NCBI GenBank assembly: GCA_031292385.1
Contig: JARLHE010000016.1
Coordinates: forward strand, 1-64,000
Reading direction: 5' to 3'
DNA length: 64,000 bases
DNA from: Oligoflexia bacterium
Lineage (GTDB): Bacteria > Bdellovibrionota > UBA1018
The stretch's first letter is position 1. The number at the start of each line of letters is the position of its first letter. Position numbers and translations under genes: made by a program. The notes under the pieces were generated by a model. It saw nothing but the letters and a program-made list of their open reading frames with translations, did no database searches and was not told the DNA's origin. This document shows, in pieces, positions 48,898 to 57,876 of this stretch.

Positions 48898-51717
48898 ATG
48901 GATGACGGCCTGAGAGAGAAAAGCCGAAGTTTTGTGAGGATCGTGTTTGTTGGTTTAGGCCTCGGGATCCTCGCGCTCAACACTTCGCTCTATGCCACTT
49001 CGAATAGTTTCGTTCGATTCCAAAGTTTCAAAACCCATGGCCGAATCATTTTCCAAGTAGGGCCGGACGTCCCGGTGGAATGGCAGGCGACGCCGACGGG
49101 CTTCATGGCTTTCTTCAAAGGATCGACGTTGGTCGATCTTGGCGCGCCTTTCGGCGACGAAAAACGCTGGGCTTCGGAGCTTTCTCGAGGAGACGGCTCC
49201 CGGGTCGCTTCGTTGCGCTTCCAGGAGGTTGCCGGCGGCGTTCGCGTCGAGGGGAATTGGAAGTTCGAAAAGGGGCCGAACGCTCCGTTTCAGCCGAAGA
49301 TGGAGACCTTTAGTTATCGAGAGAACGATCCCGCGCGCTTCGTGGCGGATTTTTGGCTGAAGGCGGGCCCGACGGTCGCCGAGGTTCAGGCCAAGAGCGT
49401 GACGGAGGCGAAGAAGCTCGCGGAGCTTCGCGCCCGCCAAGAGGTCGAGCGCCGGGCGCAGCGCCGAATCGCCTCGCAGAAGGCGAAAGAGGAGCTCGAT
49501 GATCTGACTCATTTTTGCCGCGAACCTCTGCGTGATTCGACGAAGGACGGGCGCGATATTTTCCTGCCTTATCTGCCGGTCCACGAGAAAGTGGATTTCG
49601 CCAAATACCTTCCGGCAAAGTGGGCGGATGAGAATTTCACTTATTTCCGCCCCGAGGCGCCGGAGGGCGATGGGGGAGCTCAAGCCCGAGCTAGCGATGG
49701 GCAGTACGTGCGCTTGGCGCTCGATCTGTATAAAGACGGCAAGTACGCCCTGGTGATCCGGACCCTCGATTTCCTGGCCGCCGAATATCCGAAATCCGAA
49801 TATCTGAAAGAGATGGAATTTCTGCGCGCGAACGCTTTGCTGAAGCTGGATCTCAAGGCCGATGGCGAGCGTCTCCTGGAGCAGGTGAGGCTGGATTCGC
49901 GCGGCCTGCCTCCGGCTTTGCACGCGGCGCTTTATCTGGCGGCCAAGGGGCTTGAAAAAAATTCGCCACTGGAAACGGAGGAGGCCTTCTCCTGGTTGAT
50001 CCAGAACTACCCGGGCCATCCCTTGAGCTGGCTTTTCCATCTCGCGGTCGCCGAATCGCTTTATGACATCGAGCAGACCGATCGCGCGACGCAGGAGTAC
50101 AAATGGGTTTCCGAAAAAGCCCCGGAGTCGGCGGCAAAATTCCGGGCGATCGCGGCTTTCCGGGTCGGCGATCTTTATTTGAAACGCGGGCAGTATGAAC
50201 AGGCGCTCAGCGCGTACGTCCGGGCGATTCATCAATTCCCCAAGCAGGCGGCCGACAACCCCGCGCTTTTGTTGAATCGCGCGGAAGCCCTTTTGGGCCT
50301 TCATCGCTATGAAGAAGCCCGATCGGCTTACGCGAATTACTGGAAGGAGTTCACCAGTTATCCCGAGGGCTGGAGAGCCACGTTGCGCCTCGGCGAGATC
50401 AGCGCGCGCGAGGAGGGCTCCGGCGAGCAATTGAAGGCGAGGACTTGGTACTATGAAACGATCAATCGCTTTCCGTTCAGTCCGGGAAGCACGATCGCGC
50501 GCATCCGGCTCCTTCCTTGCGGGGATCACGGCGGCTTCACCGCCGAAGCGGCCGATCGTTTCTTTTCGGGCGAGGCGGCGAAGTTCGACAGCTCGGATTC
50601 GGCGTCGCGGGCCTTCGTCCTCTCAAAGTATCCGGATTTGCGGATTCAGAGCCGGATTCGCGCTTTGATCGCGTTCGGACGGGACGAACAGGCGCTGGAA
50701 GCGATCACGGAAGAACGGGCGCGGGTCCAGTCGCCGGCGCTGCAGAAGGAACTGAAGATCTCGGAAGGCGTGCTGTTTCGTCGAATGGTGCTTGCGCGGC
50801 TGCATACCCAGCGCGCCGAAGATCAATATGCCGCCTTGAAGTTTTATGAGTCGCGCCACGCATCGGTCGAGGACAGCCTGGGGGTGGATCCCGATTATCT
50901 GCTCGAGCTTTCCCATGCGGCGGCCAATCTGGGCCTAGGGAAGCTCGCCGAGCAGTTCGCGCGGAAATACCGGGAGACCTCCTCGGGAGGGCGTTCGGTC
51001 GCGGAAGCCGCGCCGCTTGACCTGGACGAAAGATTGAAAGTTTCCGACGAGAGCTTCGCGGAGGCGAAAGCGCTTTGGATCCATGAGCAAGACGATCCGA
51101 AGCATTACGATGAAATCCGTAAAAAGCTTGATCAGGTCGTGAGCGAGTCGCGTTACGCGCTCGAAAAAGAGGTCATTTTGGGGCTGCTCGAGCAGAAACT
51201 CAAAAAGCCGATGACCGCGTTGGGACATGCGTCGAAGGCCGAGCTTCTCGCCGCGGGAAGTTCTCCCGACGTTTTGCTCCGGATTCGGGGCTGGCTTGCC
51301 TCCATCGAGGTCGAGACCGGTGATTTGCCGGTGGCCCTTGGGATGTATCGTCGTTTGGAAGCAGGCACGCGAGAGAGCGAGACGGGAAAAAAACTCACGC
51401 TGCTGGGAGTTCCGGCGCTTCCGACGCTTGAGCAAAACCTGCTCGCGCAGGGAATGATTTTGGACCGTAAATCGCGCTGGGGCGAATCGGCGGCGGTTTA
51501 CGCGAAGGCCGTGGATACCGGCCTTGGCGGGAATCAGGCGATGTACGGGCTTGCCCGGGCTTTGATTCATGAGGGTGGAAAGAAGAACCATGAGAAGGCG
51601 GTCGCGCTTCTCGAGAAGATATCGGGAAGCAAGACCGAGGATTTTTGGAAAGATTTGGCCGCGAAAACGCTGGAAATCGAGCGTAGCGGCCAGGCGGCCA
51701 AAAACCTGGAAAATTAG
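48898..51717 (+). CDS. Large exported TPR protein at the head of the flagellar cluster
   Basis: This protein of about 939 residues starts at the ATG 48898, with an N-terminal membrane/signal segment (FVRIVFVGLGLGILALNTSL). Residues about 30-150 form a beta-rich domain of AMIN-like flavour (VRFQSFKTHGRIIFQVGP). A charged helical linker follows, then many tetratricopeptide repeats from about 255 to the end (LALDLYKDGKYALVIRTLDF, FRVGDLYLKRGQYEQALSAY). Expression from the sigma-54 promoter immediately upstream and the position before the flagellar regulator and flgB suggest a structural or assembly role in the flagellum, perhaps as a periplasmic scaffold; this is inference. Confidence 0.8.
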   Translation: MDDGLREKSRSFVRIVFVGLGLGILALNTSLYATSNSFVRFQSFKTHGRIIFQVGPDVPVEWQATPTGFMAFFKGSTLVDLGAPFGDEKRWASELSRGDGSRVASLRFQEVAGGVRVEGNWKFEKGPNAPFQPKMETFSYRENDPARFVADFWLKAGPTVAEVQAKSVTEAKKLAELRARQEVERRAQRRIASQKAKEELDDLTHFCREPLRDSTKDGRDIFLPYLPVHEKVDFAKYLPAKWADENFTYFRPEAPEGDGGAQARASDGQYVRLALDLYKDGKYALVIRTLDFLAAEYPKSEYLKEMEFLRANALLKLDLKADGERLLEQVRLDSRGLPPALHAALYLAAKGLEKNSPLETEEAFSWLIQNYPGHPLSWLFHLAVAESLYDIEQTDRATQEYKWVSEKAPESAAKFRAIAAFRVGDLYLKRGQYEQALSAYVRAIHQFPKQAADNPALLLNRAEALLGLHRYEEARSAYANYWKEFTSYPEGWRATLRLGEISAREEGSGEQLKARTWYYETINRFPFSPGSTIARIRLLPCGDHGGFTAEAADRFFSGEAAKFDSSDSASRAFVLSKYPDLRIQSRIRALIAFGRDEQALEAITEERARVQSPALQKELKISEGVLFRRMVLARLHTQRAEDQYAALKFYESRHASVEDSLGVDPDYLLELSHAAANLGLGKLAEQFARKYRETSSGGRSVAEAAPLDLDERLKVSDESFAEAKALWIHEQDDPKHYDEIRKKLDQVVSESRYALEKEVILGLLEQKLKKPMTALGHASKAELLAAGSSPDVLLRIRGWLASIEVETGDLPVALGMYRRLEAGTRESETGKKLTLLGVPALPTLEQNLLAQGMILDRKSRWGESAAVYAKAVDTGLGGNQAMYGLARALIHEGGKKNHEKAVALLEKISGSKTEDFWKDLAAKTLEIERSGQAAKNLEN

Positions 51718-51754
51718 CCCGTGTTTTTGAACAGAGCCAAGGAGGGCTCGCTGA

Positions 51755-52747
51755 ATGAGTGAGATCGTTACTGCGGATCGTCGGATGAGAGAATTGATTC
51801 AACTGGCTAAGACGGTTGCCCAGAGCAAAGCGACCGTACTGATTCAAGGGGAAAGCGGAACCGGCAAGGAATTGATGGCCTCTCTCGTGCACGAAAACAG
51901 CTCGCGCGCGAGCCGCCCCTTCGTCGCGATCAATTGCGCGGCGATCCCCGAAAATCTCCTGGAGTCCGAATTGTTCGGCTACGAGCGGGGCGCTTTCACC
52001 GGCGCGGTGACCAGTAAGGCGGGGAAATTCGAGTTCGCCAACGGCGGAACGCTGCTCCTCGACGAAATCTCGGAAATGGATATCCGTCTTCAGGCCAAGT
52101 TGCTTCGCGTGATTCAGCAGGGCGAGGTGGACCGGATCGGCGGACGCCGCCCGATCCCGGTCGATGTTCGCATTATCGCGACCAGCAACCGAAATTTGAG
52201 CGATTGCGTCCGCGACGGCTCTTTCCGGGAGGACTTGTTTTACCGCCTGAACGTCGTCAACCTCACCGTCCCGCCGCTGCGTGAGCGCGTGGGCGACGTG
52301 CGGCTCCTTTCGCAGCATTTCATCGCGATCTACTCCGAGCGGAACTCGCGGGTGATTTCAAACTTGTCCACCGAGGCTTTGAGCTTGCTCGAGTCGCATG
52401 TTTGGCAGGGCAATGTGCGCGAGCTCGAGAACGTGATCGAACGGGCGGTCATCACCGCGCAGGACGGCGTGATTTTGCCCCGTGATGTTCATATCGAGCG
52501 CCGCGGGTCGCAGTTTCAAGACGGCGCCCTGTCGTTGGCGGATTTCGGTCAGGCAGGCGCAGGCTTGAACGGTGGCGCTCCGTGGGCGCCGGGCCAGACT
52601 TTGAACGATATCGAGCAGAAGGTGATACTCGGCGCGCTCGAGTACCACAAAGGCAACCGCACGCATACGGCGCGCGCCCTGGGGATCTCGATCCGCACGC
52701 TTCGGAACAAGCTCGCTGATTATCGCAAGCTCGGAATTCACGCGTAA
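51755..52747 (+). CDS. Receiver-less sigma-54 activator, FlgR/FleQ-like flagellar regulator
   Basis: The product has 330 residues. The AAA+ domain starts near residue 8 with Walker [18 protein letters not shown], the sigma-54 contact loop [31 protein letters not shown] and [17 protein letters not shown]. The Fis-type helix-turn-helix at the C-terminus contains [27 protein letters not shown] lies 11 bp before the ATG. It lacks a receiver domain. Its location between a sigma-54-driven gene and flgB suggests it activates the flagellar sigma-54 promoters, including the one that transcribes it. Confidence 0.92.
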   Translation: MSEIVTADRRMRELIQLAKTVAQSKATVLIQGESGTGKELMASLVHENSSRASRPFVAINCAAIPENLLESELFGYERGAFTGAVTSKAGKFEFANGGTLLLDEISEMDIRLQAKLLRVIQQGEVDRIGGRRPIPVDVRIIATSNRNLSDCVRDGSFREDLFYRLNVVNLTVPPLRERVGDVRLLSQHFIAIYSERNSRVISNLSTEALSLLESHVWQGNVRELENVIERAVITAQDGVILPRDVHIERRGSQFQDGALSLADFGQAGAGLNGGAPWAPGQTLNDIEQKVILGALEYHKGNRTHTARALGISIRTLRNKLADYRKLGIHA

Positions 52748-52763
52748 CGGGAAGAGGCGGTCT

Positions 52764-52802
52764 CGGCACGAAGTGCCGCGTGAAGCCGGCAGACTCTGCC
52801 GG
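52764..52802. repeat. Two adjacent small hairpins upstream of flgB
   Basis: CGGCAC-GAA-GTGCCG (52764-52778) and CCGGCAG-ACT-CTGCCGG (52786-52802) are perfect stems 7 bp apart in the 184-bp gap between the activator and flgB. Neither is followed by a T-run, so they are more likely RNA-processing or attenuation elements than terminators. Confidence 0.6.
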
Positions 52803-52931
52803 TTCGCGTGGACGGAATCCGGGTCGGCAAAACGTAACCACTGCATAACAGGGCGAAAATGCCCAGCGGCGGTTCCGGCATGGAAGTTGAAGAACAGACA
52901 TCGGGCTCTCATTAAGACTAGGAAGGTCTAA

Positions 52932-53348
52932 ATGGCAGGAAGTGGTTTTGATCCTACAATTGGCGCTCTGAATACCTCGCTGAATCTGCGTCTGCTCAAT
53001 CAGAACGTGGTCTCCGGGAATATCGCAAACGCCGATACGCCGGGCTATAAAGCGAAGACGGTCGAGTTCGAAAGCGCCCTTCGGGACGCTCTCGGGACCA
53101 GCGGCGAATTGCAGACGCAGACGTCGGATCCCCGTCACATCGCTCACCGCGATACCGATTCCGTCGACCCCGAGATCTATGACGATCCGAACGGCGTCGA
53201 GTCCCTCGATGGCAATACCGTCGATCGCTCAGCCGAGATGGCCAAGCTCGCCGAGAACCAGCTCTTGTACGATTCGTCGGCCGAAATGCTGAAGCGCAAG
53301 CTCGGCATGCTCAAATACGCAATTACCGAAGGTGGAGGTAGCCGCTAA
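52932..53348 (+). CDS. flgB: Flagellar basal-body rod protein FlgB
   Basis: This 138-residue proximal rod subunit has the rod-family N-terminal motif NIANADTPGYKAKTVEFESA at about residues 33-52 and a C-terminal helix (AEMLKRKLGMLKYAITEGG). Length is as expected. The stop codon shares a base with the flgC start (TAATG), so the two are translationally coupled. It is the first structural gene of the flgBC-fliEFGHI run. Confidence 0.95.
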   Translation: MAGSGFDPTIGALNTSLNLRLLNQNVVSGNIANADTPGYKAKTVEFESALRDALGTSGELQTQTSDPRHIAHRDTDSVDPEIYDDPNGVESLDGNTVDRSAEMAKLAENQLLYDSSAEMLKRKLGMLKYAITEGGGSR

Positions 53349-53767
53349 TGGATTTCTTTTCGTCGATGCGCGTGAGCGCCACGGGCCTGGATGCCCAGAC
53401 CAAGCGGATGAACGAGATCTCGAGCAATATCGCGAACGCCGAAAGCGTGGGCTATCGGAAAAAGGACGCGGTTTTCGCGGCCGAGACCGATCGCGAATCC
53501 TTCGGGGAAATCCTGCAGAACCAGCTCGACGAGCAGGTGCAAGGCGTGCGCGTGACCGACATTCACGAGGACGAAAAAACCCCGCGGATGGTCTATAACC
53601 CGTCTCATCCCCAGGCTAACGCGGATGGGTACGTGGCGATGCCGAACGTGAATACGGTCGAGGAAATGGCCAACATGATCAGCGCCCAGCGCTCGTACGA
53701 GGCGAATGTCACGGCGATGAACGCGGCGAAGTCGATGGCGCAAAAGGCGCTGGAAATCGGAAGATAA
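53348..53767 (+). CDS. flgC: Flagellar basal-body rod protein FlgC
   Basis: This 139-residue rod subunit begins MDFFSSMRVSATGLDAQTKR, with the rod motif SSNIANAESVGYRKKDAVFA, the FlgC-specific PNVNTVEEMANMISAQRSYE and a C-terminal helix ending MAQKALEIGR. It interacts with FlgB, FlgF and FlgG to form the rod. It is followed by fliE after 6 bp. Confidence 0.96.
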   Translation: MDFFSSMRVSATGLDAQTKRMNEISSNIANAESVGYRKKDAVFAAETDRESFGEILQNQLDEQVQGVRVTDIHEDEKTPRMVYNPSHPQANADGYVAMPNVNTVEEMANMISAQRSYEANVTAMNAAKSMAQKALEIGR

Positions 53768-53773
53768 TAGAAT

Positions 53774-54196
53774 ATGCCGAATCTGACGGTTGAAAACCTA
53801 AGTCGCAGCGTATCGACCGGGGATGTCCAGGGTTTGATGGGGATGGGCGGCGGCGTGCAGCCAGCCGCGGCTCCGGAAGCCGGCGTCATCCGCGAGATGC
53901 AGGCGCAGGGCATGGAAGTTCCGTCCGTCGACACGGCGTCAGTCGGCGGCGCCGCGGGAGGTGCGGCCGGGCATCCGGCTTCATTCTCCGACATGCTCCA
54001 GAAGTCGATCGACCAGGTTAATACGTACCAGCACGAATCGGATCAGGCGATCAAAGAGCTGGTTTCGGGCCGGACGAAAAACATCCACGAGACGATGTTG
54101 ACCATCGAGCGTGCCGATACTTCCTTGAAATTAATGATGCAGGTTCGCAATAAGGCGCTCGACGCTTATCGCGAAATCATGCGGATGCAGGTCTAG
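53774..54196 (+). CDS. fliE: Flagellar hook-basal body protein FliE
   Basis: FliE joins the MS ring to the rod. The 140 residues are longer than usual (about 105) because of a Gly/Ala-rich N-terminal region. The C-terminal core is typical: FSDMLQKSIDQVNTYQHESD, NIHETMLTIERADTSLKLMM and VRNKALDAYREIMRMQV. It lies in the flgB-flgC-fliE unit. Confidence 0.92.
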   Translation: MPNLTVENLSRSVSTGDVQGLMGMGGGVQPAAAPEAGVIREMQAQGMEVPSVDTASVGGAAGGAAGHPASFSDMLQKSIDQVNTYQHESDQAIKELVSGRTKNIHETMLTIERADTSLKLMMQVRNKALDAYREIMRMQV

Positions 54197-54231
54197 TTAA
54201 CTGAGTTTTAACTGAAAGGTCAGGGTGAGCG

Positions 54232-55911
54232 GTGTTAGAATATCTCCAGCGAGTCGGCAGCCAGTCGCTGAACTTTCTTAAGTCACAGTCGCCCGCGCGG
54301 ATCGCGGCGATCGCGGGGACGAGTGTCGGTATTCTCGTGGTCATCGTCATGCTCTTCGTCTGGGCGGGCGAGAAGACGTATGTTCCGTTGATGACGAATT
54401 TGAACCCCGAGGACGCGACCAATATCATGCGCGTTCTCCGGGATAAGCGCATTCCTTACAGCGTGGATTCCACCGGCCGGGGAATCCTGGTCCCGCCCGA
54501 AAGCATCAACGACCTGCGCCTCGAGCTCTCGACGATGGGGATGCCGCAGTCGAGCGTGGTCGGCTACGAGCTCTTCGATACCGCGAAGCTCGGCCAGACG
54601 ACCTTTGTCCAGAAAATCAATCAGAAGCGCGCCCTCGAAGGCGAGTTGATGCGCACGATCAACTCGATCCGCGGGGTCAGGCGTTCCCGCGTGCACCTGG
54701 CGATGCCCGCGAAGTCCACCTTTGTCGAGGACCAGAAGAAATCGACCGCCTCCGTCGTGCTCGATCTCGATCCCGGAGTCCAGCTGAACGAGAAGCAGGT
54801 CTACGGGATCGGCAATCTCGTGGCTCGCGCGGTTGAAGGAATGGACGTCACTGACGTCATGATCGTCGATTCGAACGGCAAGGTGCTTTCCAAAAATCCG
54901 AACGATCCGTTGGCGGCGGCGACCGCGACCCAATTCGATTTGCAGGCGAAAGTCGAAAACGATCTCGAAAAACGGGTGGAAACGATGCTTTCGCGCGTGG
55001 TGGGCGATGGCAAGGTCGTGGCTAAAGTCACCGCGGATCTCGACTTCTCCCAAGTCAACGAAACGCAAACGATCGTGGACGGCGATTCGGCGACTCCGCT
55101 TTCGGTCGAGCGTCGGAACGACAATATGAGCGGAACGCGTCCGGGGCCGACGGGGTTGGTTGGCGCCGCCTCGAACGCGCCCGGAACGCCTCCCGCGGTC
55201 AATGAGATCAAGACCGAGACGACCAAAGCGAACGAAGTGACGAATTACGTCGTCCCGCAGATCGTTCGCCACACGACCAAGCCTCAGGGAACGGTCAAGC
55301 GTCTCTCGGTATCGGTCGTGTTGGACGGAAAGGAAACCAGGAGCGTCGACAAGGAAGGCAAGGCACAGAGCAAGGTGGTCGCCTGGTCTCCGGAGCAGTT
55401 GAAGCAGTTCGAGGACATCGTGGCCGGCGCGGTGGGATTGGATAAAAAGCGGGGCGACAGCCTTGAAATCACCAATATGGAATTTACCCACGAGGACTTC
55501 GACGAGGCCCAGCGCACGGTGGCCGAGCAGGAGCGTCGCGTTTATATCCAGAACATGGCGCTTTACGGGACGATCGGCTTGCTTATCGCGCTCTTTTTGG
55601 TGCTCGTCGTGCGTCCTTTTATCAAGTGGCTCACCGAGAACACCATGGAGAGCGTCGATTCGTTTCTTCCGCAAACGATCGAGGAGCTGGAGAAATTGCA
55701 GAAGAGCTCGGCCTTGGGATCCTTGGACGATTCGATCCCCGGAACCCCGGACCTGGACCCGGATAAGATGGAAGGCGAGATGATCAAGGAAAAGATCACT
55801 TCGCTGGTGGATGCCAATCCGCATAAGGCCGCCCTGATTCTCAGAGATTGGCTGCATGAGGAGAAAAGAAAGGACGCTGATACACTTGCCGGGCCGGCGG
55901 CCAGCGCTTAG
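54232..55911 (+). CDS. fliF: Flagellar MS-ring protein FliF
   Basis: This 559-residue protein begins with GTG at 54232. Transmembrane helices lie at about residues 23-45 (AIAGTSVGILVVIVMLFVWA) and 443-465 (ALYGTIGLLIALFLVLVVRP). The ring-building motifs include LRLELSTMGMPQSSVVGYEL, RALEGELMRTINSIRGVRRS and RVHLAMPAKSTFVEDQKKST. The C-terminal cytoplasmic tail would bind FliG. The region about 290-345 is the less conserved beta-collar insert. Confidence 0.97.
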   Translation: MLEYLQRVGSQSLNFLKSQSPARIAAIAGTSVGILVVIVMLFVWAGEKTYVPLMTNLNPEDATNIMRVLRDKRIPYSVDSTGRGILVPPESINDLRLELSTMGMPQSSVVGYELFDTAKLGQTTFVQKINQKRALEGELMRTINSIRGVRRSRVHLAMPAKSTFVEDQKKSTASVVLDLDPGVQLNEKQVYGIGNLVARAVEGMDVTDVMIVDSNGKVLSKNPNDPLAAATATQFDLQAKVENDLEKRVETMLSRVVGDGKVVAKVTADLDFSQVNETQTIVDGDSATPLSVERRNDNMSGTRPGPTGLVGAASNAPGTPPAVNEIKTETTKANEVTNYVVPQIVRHTTKPQGTVKRLSVSVVLDGKETRSVDKEGKAQSKVVAWSPEQLKQFEDIVAGAVGLDKKRGDSLEITNMEFTHEDFDEAQRTVAEQERRVYIQNMALYGTIGLLIALFLVLVVRPFIKWLTENTMESVDSFLPQTIEELEKLQKSSALGSLDDSIPGTPDLDPDKMEGEMIKEKITSLVDANPHKAALILRDWLHEEKRKDADTLAGPAASA

Positions 55912-55946
55912 AGCGTCTTACGGTTTAACTATGGTGATTGGGAAAC

Positions 55947-56014
55947 GGTTTCAAAAGCGATCGGTAGGACCCGCGAGCCCGAACGGGCGAGTGGACGATC
56001 GCGTTTTTGAAACC
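55947..56014. repeat. Intercistronic structured element between fliF and fliG
   Basis: Inverted arms GGTTTCAAAAGCGATCG (55947-55963) and its near-complement (55996-56014, two extra bases) enclose an inner hairpin GCCCG-AA-CGGGC (55977-55988). It fills most of the 124-bp gap between fliF and fliG, whose spacing is otherwise only a few bases across the operon. There is no T-run, so termination is not implied. Confidence 0.65.
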
Positions 56015-56035
56015 GGCCTTTAAAAGGATAAACGG

Positions 56036-57049
56036 ATGGGCTTCTCGGTATACGAAGAGATGACTGGAATTGAGCGCTCGGCGCTGCTTTTGAATCTGCT
56101 CGGCAATCAGGTGACGAGCCAGATTTTCAAAAAAATGCGCGATAACGACGTGAAGCGTCTGGTGAGCATCATGGGCTCGGTCAACAAGGTTCCGATCCCG
56201 GTTTGCAAACGGGTGCTCGAGGATTTTTACGCCGAGCTTTCCGAGGAGGAAACGCTCATCTTCGGCCACGCATCCGGCAAGGAGTTCGTGCTCGCGACCC
56301 TGGGCGAGGAGCGCGCCAAAACCGTTTTGGGCCAGCTGTCGGTCTTGGACGGCGCGCGCACGCTGGAAGCGCTTGAACTGGTGGACTCGAGGACGCTTTC
56401 GAACTTCCTGGTCAACGAGCATCCGCAGACCGTGGCCTTGATCATGGCGCATCTCGAGCCGAACAAGAAATGCGACGTCTTGAAGCGGCTGCCGGAGCCG
56501 ATCCAGACCGAGGTGGTCTTGCGCATCTCGAACCTCGATTTCATCTCGCCGACCTTGATCGCTCAGGTCGACGAAGTCCTCAAACAGGAGCTGGCGACGC
56601 TGGGCTCGATCGATACCCAGCAGCTGGGCGGCGTGCAACCGATCGCGGAAATGCTCAACGTCATGGACAAGTCGGCCGAGCAAAACATCATGGCCCGAGT
56701 GGAAGAGAAGGACCCGCAGCTGGCCGAGGAGATCCGGAAACTCATGTTCGTCTTCGAGGACATCGTGTTCATCGACGACCGCGGGATGCAGACTCTCCTC
56801 AAGGAGGTCGACAACTCGAAGCTCGTGGTCGCCCTCAAGACCGCTCCGGAGGAGATCAAAGAAAAGATCTTCAAGAACATCTCCAAGCGCGCGGCCGATA
56901 TGCTCAAGGAAGACCTGGACGCGATGGGGCCGGTGCGCCTCTCCGACGTCGAGACCGCGCAGCAGGAAATCGTCAACATCGCCAACCGTCTCGAGACGGA
57001 AGGCAAGATCGTCATCAGCCGCGGCGGCGATGCCGACGCACTGGTGTAG
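56036..57049 (+). CDS. fliG: Flagellar motor switch protein FliG
   Basis: This 337-residue rotor protein couples MotAB torque to rotation. The N-terminal domain (GIERSALLLNLLGNQVTSQI) would bind FliF. The middle domain has the EHPQ motif NEHPQTVALIMAHLEPNK. The C-terminal torque domain has LMFVFEDIVFIDDRGMQTLL and charged torque-helix residues in KNISKRAADMLKEDLDAMGP. AAGGA lies 8 bp before the ATG. Confidence 0.97.
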   Translation: MGFSVYEEMTGIERSALLLNLLGNQVTSQIFKKMRDNDVKRLVSIMGSVNKVPIPVCKRVLEDFYAELSEEETLIFGHASGKEFVLATLGEERAKTVLGQLSVLDGARTLEALELVDSRTLSNFLVNEHPQTVALIMAHLEPNKKCDVLKRLPEPIQTEVVLRISNLDFISPTLIAQVDEVLKQELATLGSIDTQQLGGVQPIAEMLNVMDKSAEQNIMARVEEKDPQLAEEIRKLMFVFEDIVFIDDRGMQTLLKEVDNSKLVVALKTAPEEIKEKIFKNISKRAADMLKEDLDAMGPVRLSDVETAQQEIVNIANRLETEGKIVISRGGDADALV

Positions 57050-57057
57050 GGTAGGGT

Positions 57058-57873
57058 ATGTCGGTGACGCACTTCAAAACGCCGGTGTTTGATACGCTGA
57101 AGACCGAGGTCGCCGAGACCCGGGTCGTGAAAACCCAGGAGGCGGTCACGCAGTCGGTGCAGGAATTCGAGCTGCAGCGCCTGGGCGGCCGGCACGCGAT
57201 GCCGAGTCCGCGGCAAAGGGCGCAGGCCGAATCGGTTCACCACGACCGTTTTAAAATGAGCCAGCTCGCCAAAGAGGCCTTAGGGGCGGAAGAGCAGGAA
57301 AAAAGGGAAATGGCCGAAGCCATCCGGAAACGAGTCGAGCTCGAGACCGAGGCCGCCCGCGCGGTCGGCGTGAAGGAAGGCTACGTCGAAGGGCTCGAAA
57401 AGGGCCGCATCGAGGCGTTCGAGCGGTACCGGAAAGTTTTCGACGAGAAGCTCAACCGGCTGGAAGAGATCGTCCGTTCTTTCGAGACGGCCAAGACCGC
57501 GGTCTTTGAAGCTAACCAGAAGTTTTTGATCGACCTGTCTTTTCGCGTGGGGCGCTCGGTGCTTTTGCGAGAGCTGAGTACCGATCGCGACTACGTGTCC
57601 CGGCTGGCGCGCGAGCTGCTCGAGAAAACGGAGCTGCGCGAAAATCTCACGCTCAAGATCAACCCCTCCGATCTCGCTCTGGTCGACGAGTTGAAAAACG
57701 GCCTGCAGGCCGAGTTCGGCAATCTTCGCAATATTTCGGTCGAGACCTCGTCCGAAGTCCGAGGCGGAGGAGCGGTGCTCGAGACAGAATGGGGCGCGAT
57801 CGACGCCGGCATCGACACCCAGCTGGCTAACCTATATGCGGCCTTGCAGCTTTCCCAAAAAGCGGACGGATAA
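57058..57873 (+). CDS. fliH: Flagellar assembly protein FliH
   Basis: This 271-residue regulator of the FliI ATPase sits 8 bp after fliG and 3 bp before fliI. The N-terminal half is a charged helical region (KEALGAEEQEKREMAEAIRK, VKEGYVEGLEKGRIEAFERY), and the C-terminal domain (LSFRVGRSVLLRELSTDRDY, GGGAVLETEWGAIDAGIDTQ) shows the V/FliH-like fold with the conserved ending pattern. The order fliG-fliH-fliI is the usual one. Confidence 0.92.
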   Translation: MSVTHFKTPVFDTLKTEVAETRVVKTQEAVTQSVQEFELQRLGGRHAMPSPRQRAQAESVHHDRFKMSQLAKEALGAEEQEKREMAEAIRKRVELETEAARAVGVKEGYVEGLEKGRIEAFERYRKVFDEKLNRLEEIVRSFETAKTAVFEANQKFLIDLSFRVGRSVLLRELSTDRDYVSRLARELLEKTELRENLTLKINPSDLALVDELKNGLQAEFGNLRNISVETSSEVRGGGAVLETEWGAIDAGIDTQLANLYAALQLSQKADG

Positions 57874-57876
57874 GAC

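Noticed and set aside
48955-50529. 524-codon minus-strand frame under the TPR gene
   Set aside because: Shadow of a well-supported TPR coding sequence; low-complexity Arg/Leu-rich product without domain features.
52885-52905. Sigma-54-like CGGCAT-N5-TTGAA upstream of flgB
   Set aside because: The GG is present, but the invariant GC of the -12 element is GA, so I do not call it a promoter.
54283-55857. 524-codon minus-strand frame under fliF
   Set aside because: Antisense shadow of fliF, Arg/His/Asp-rich, no family resemblance.
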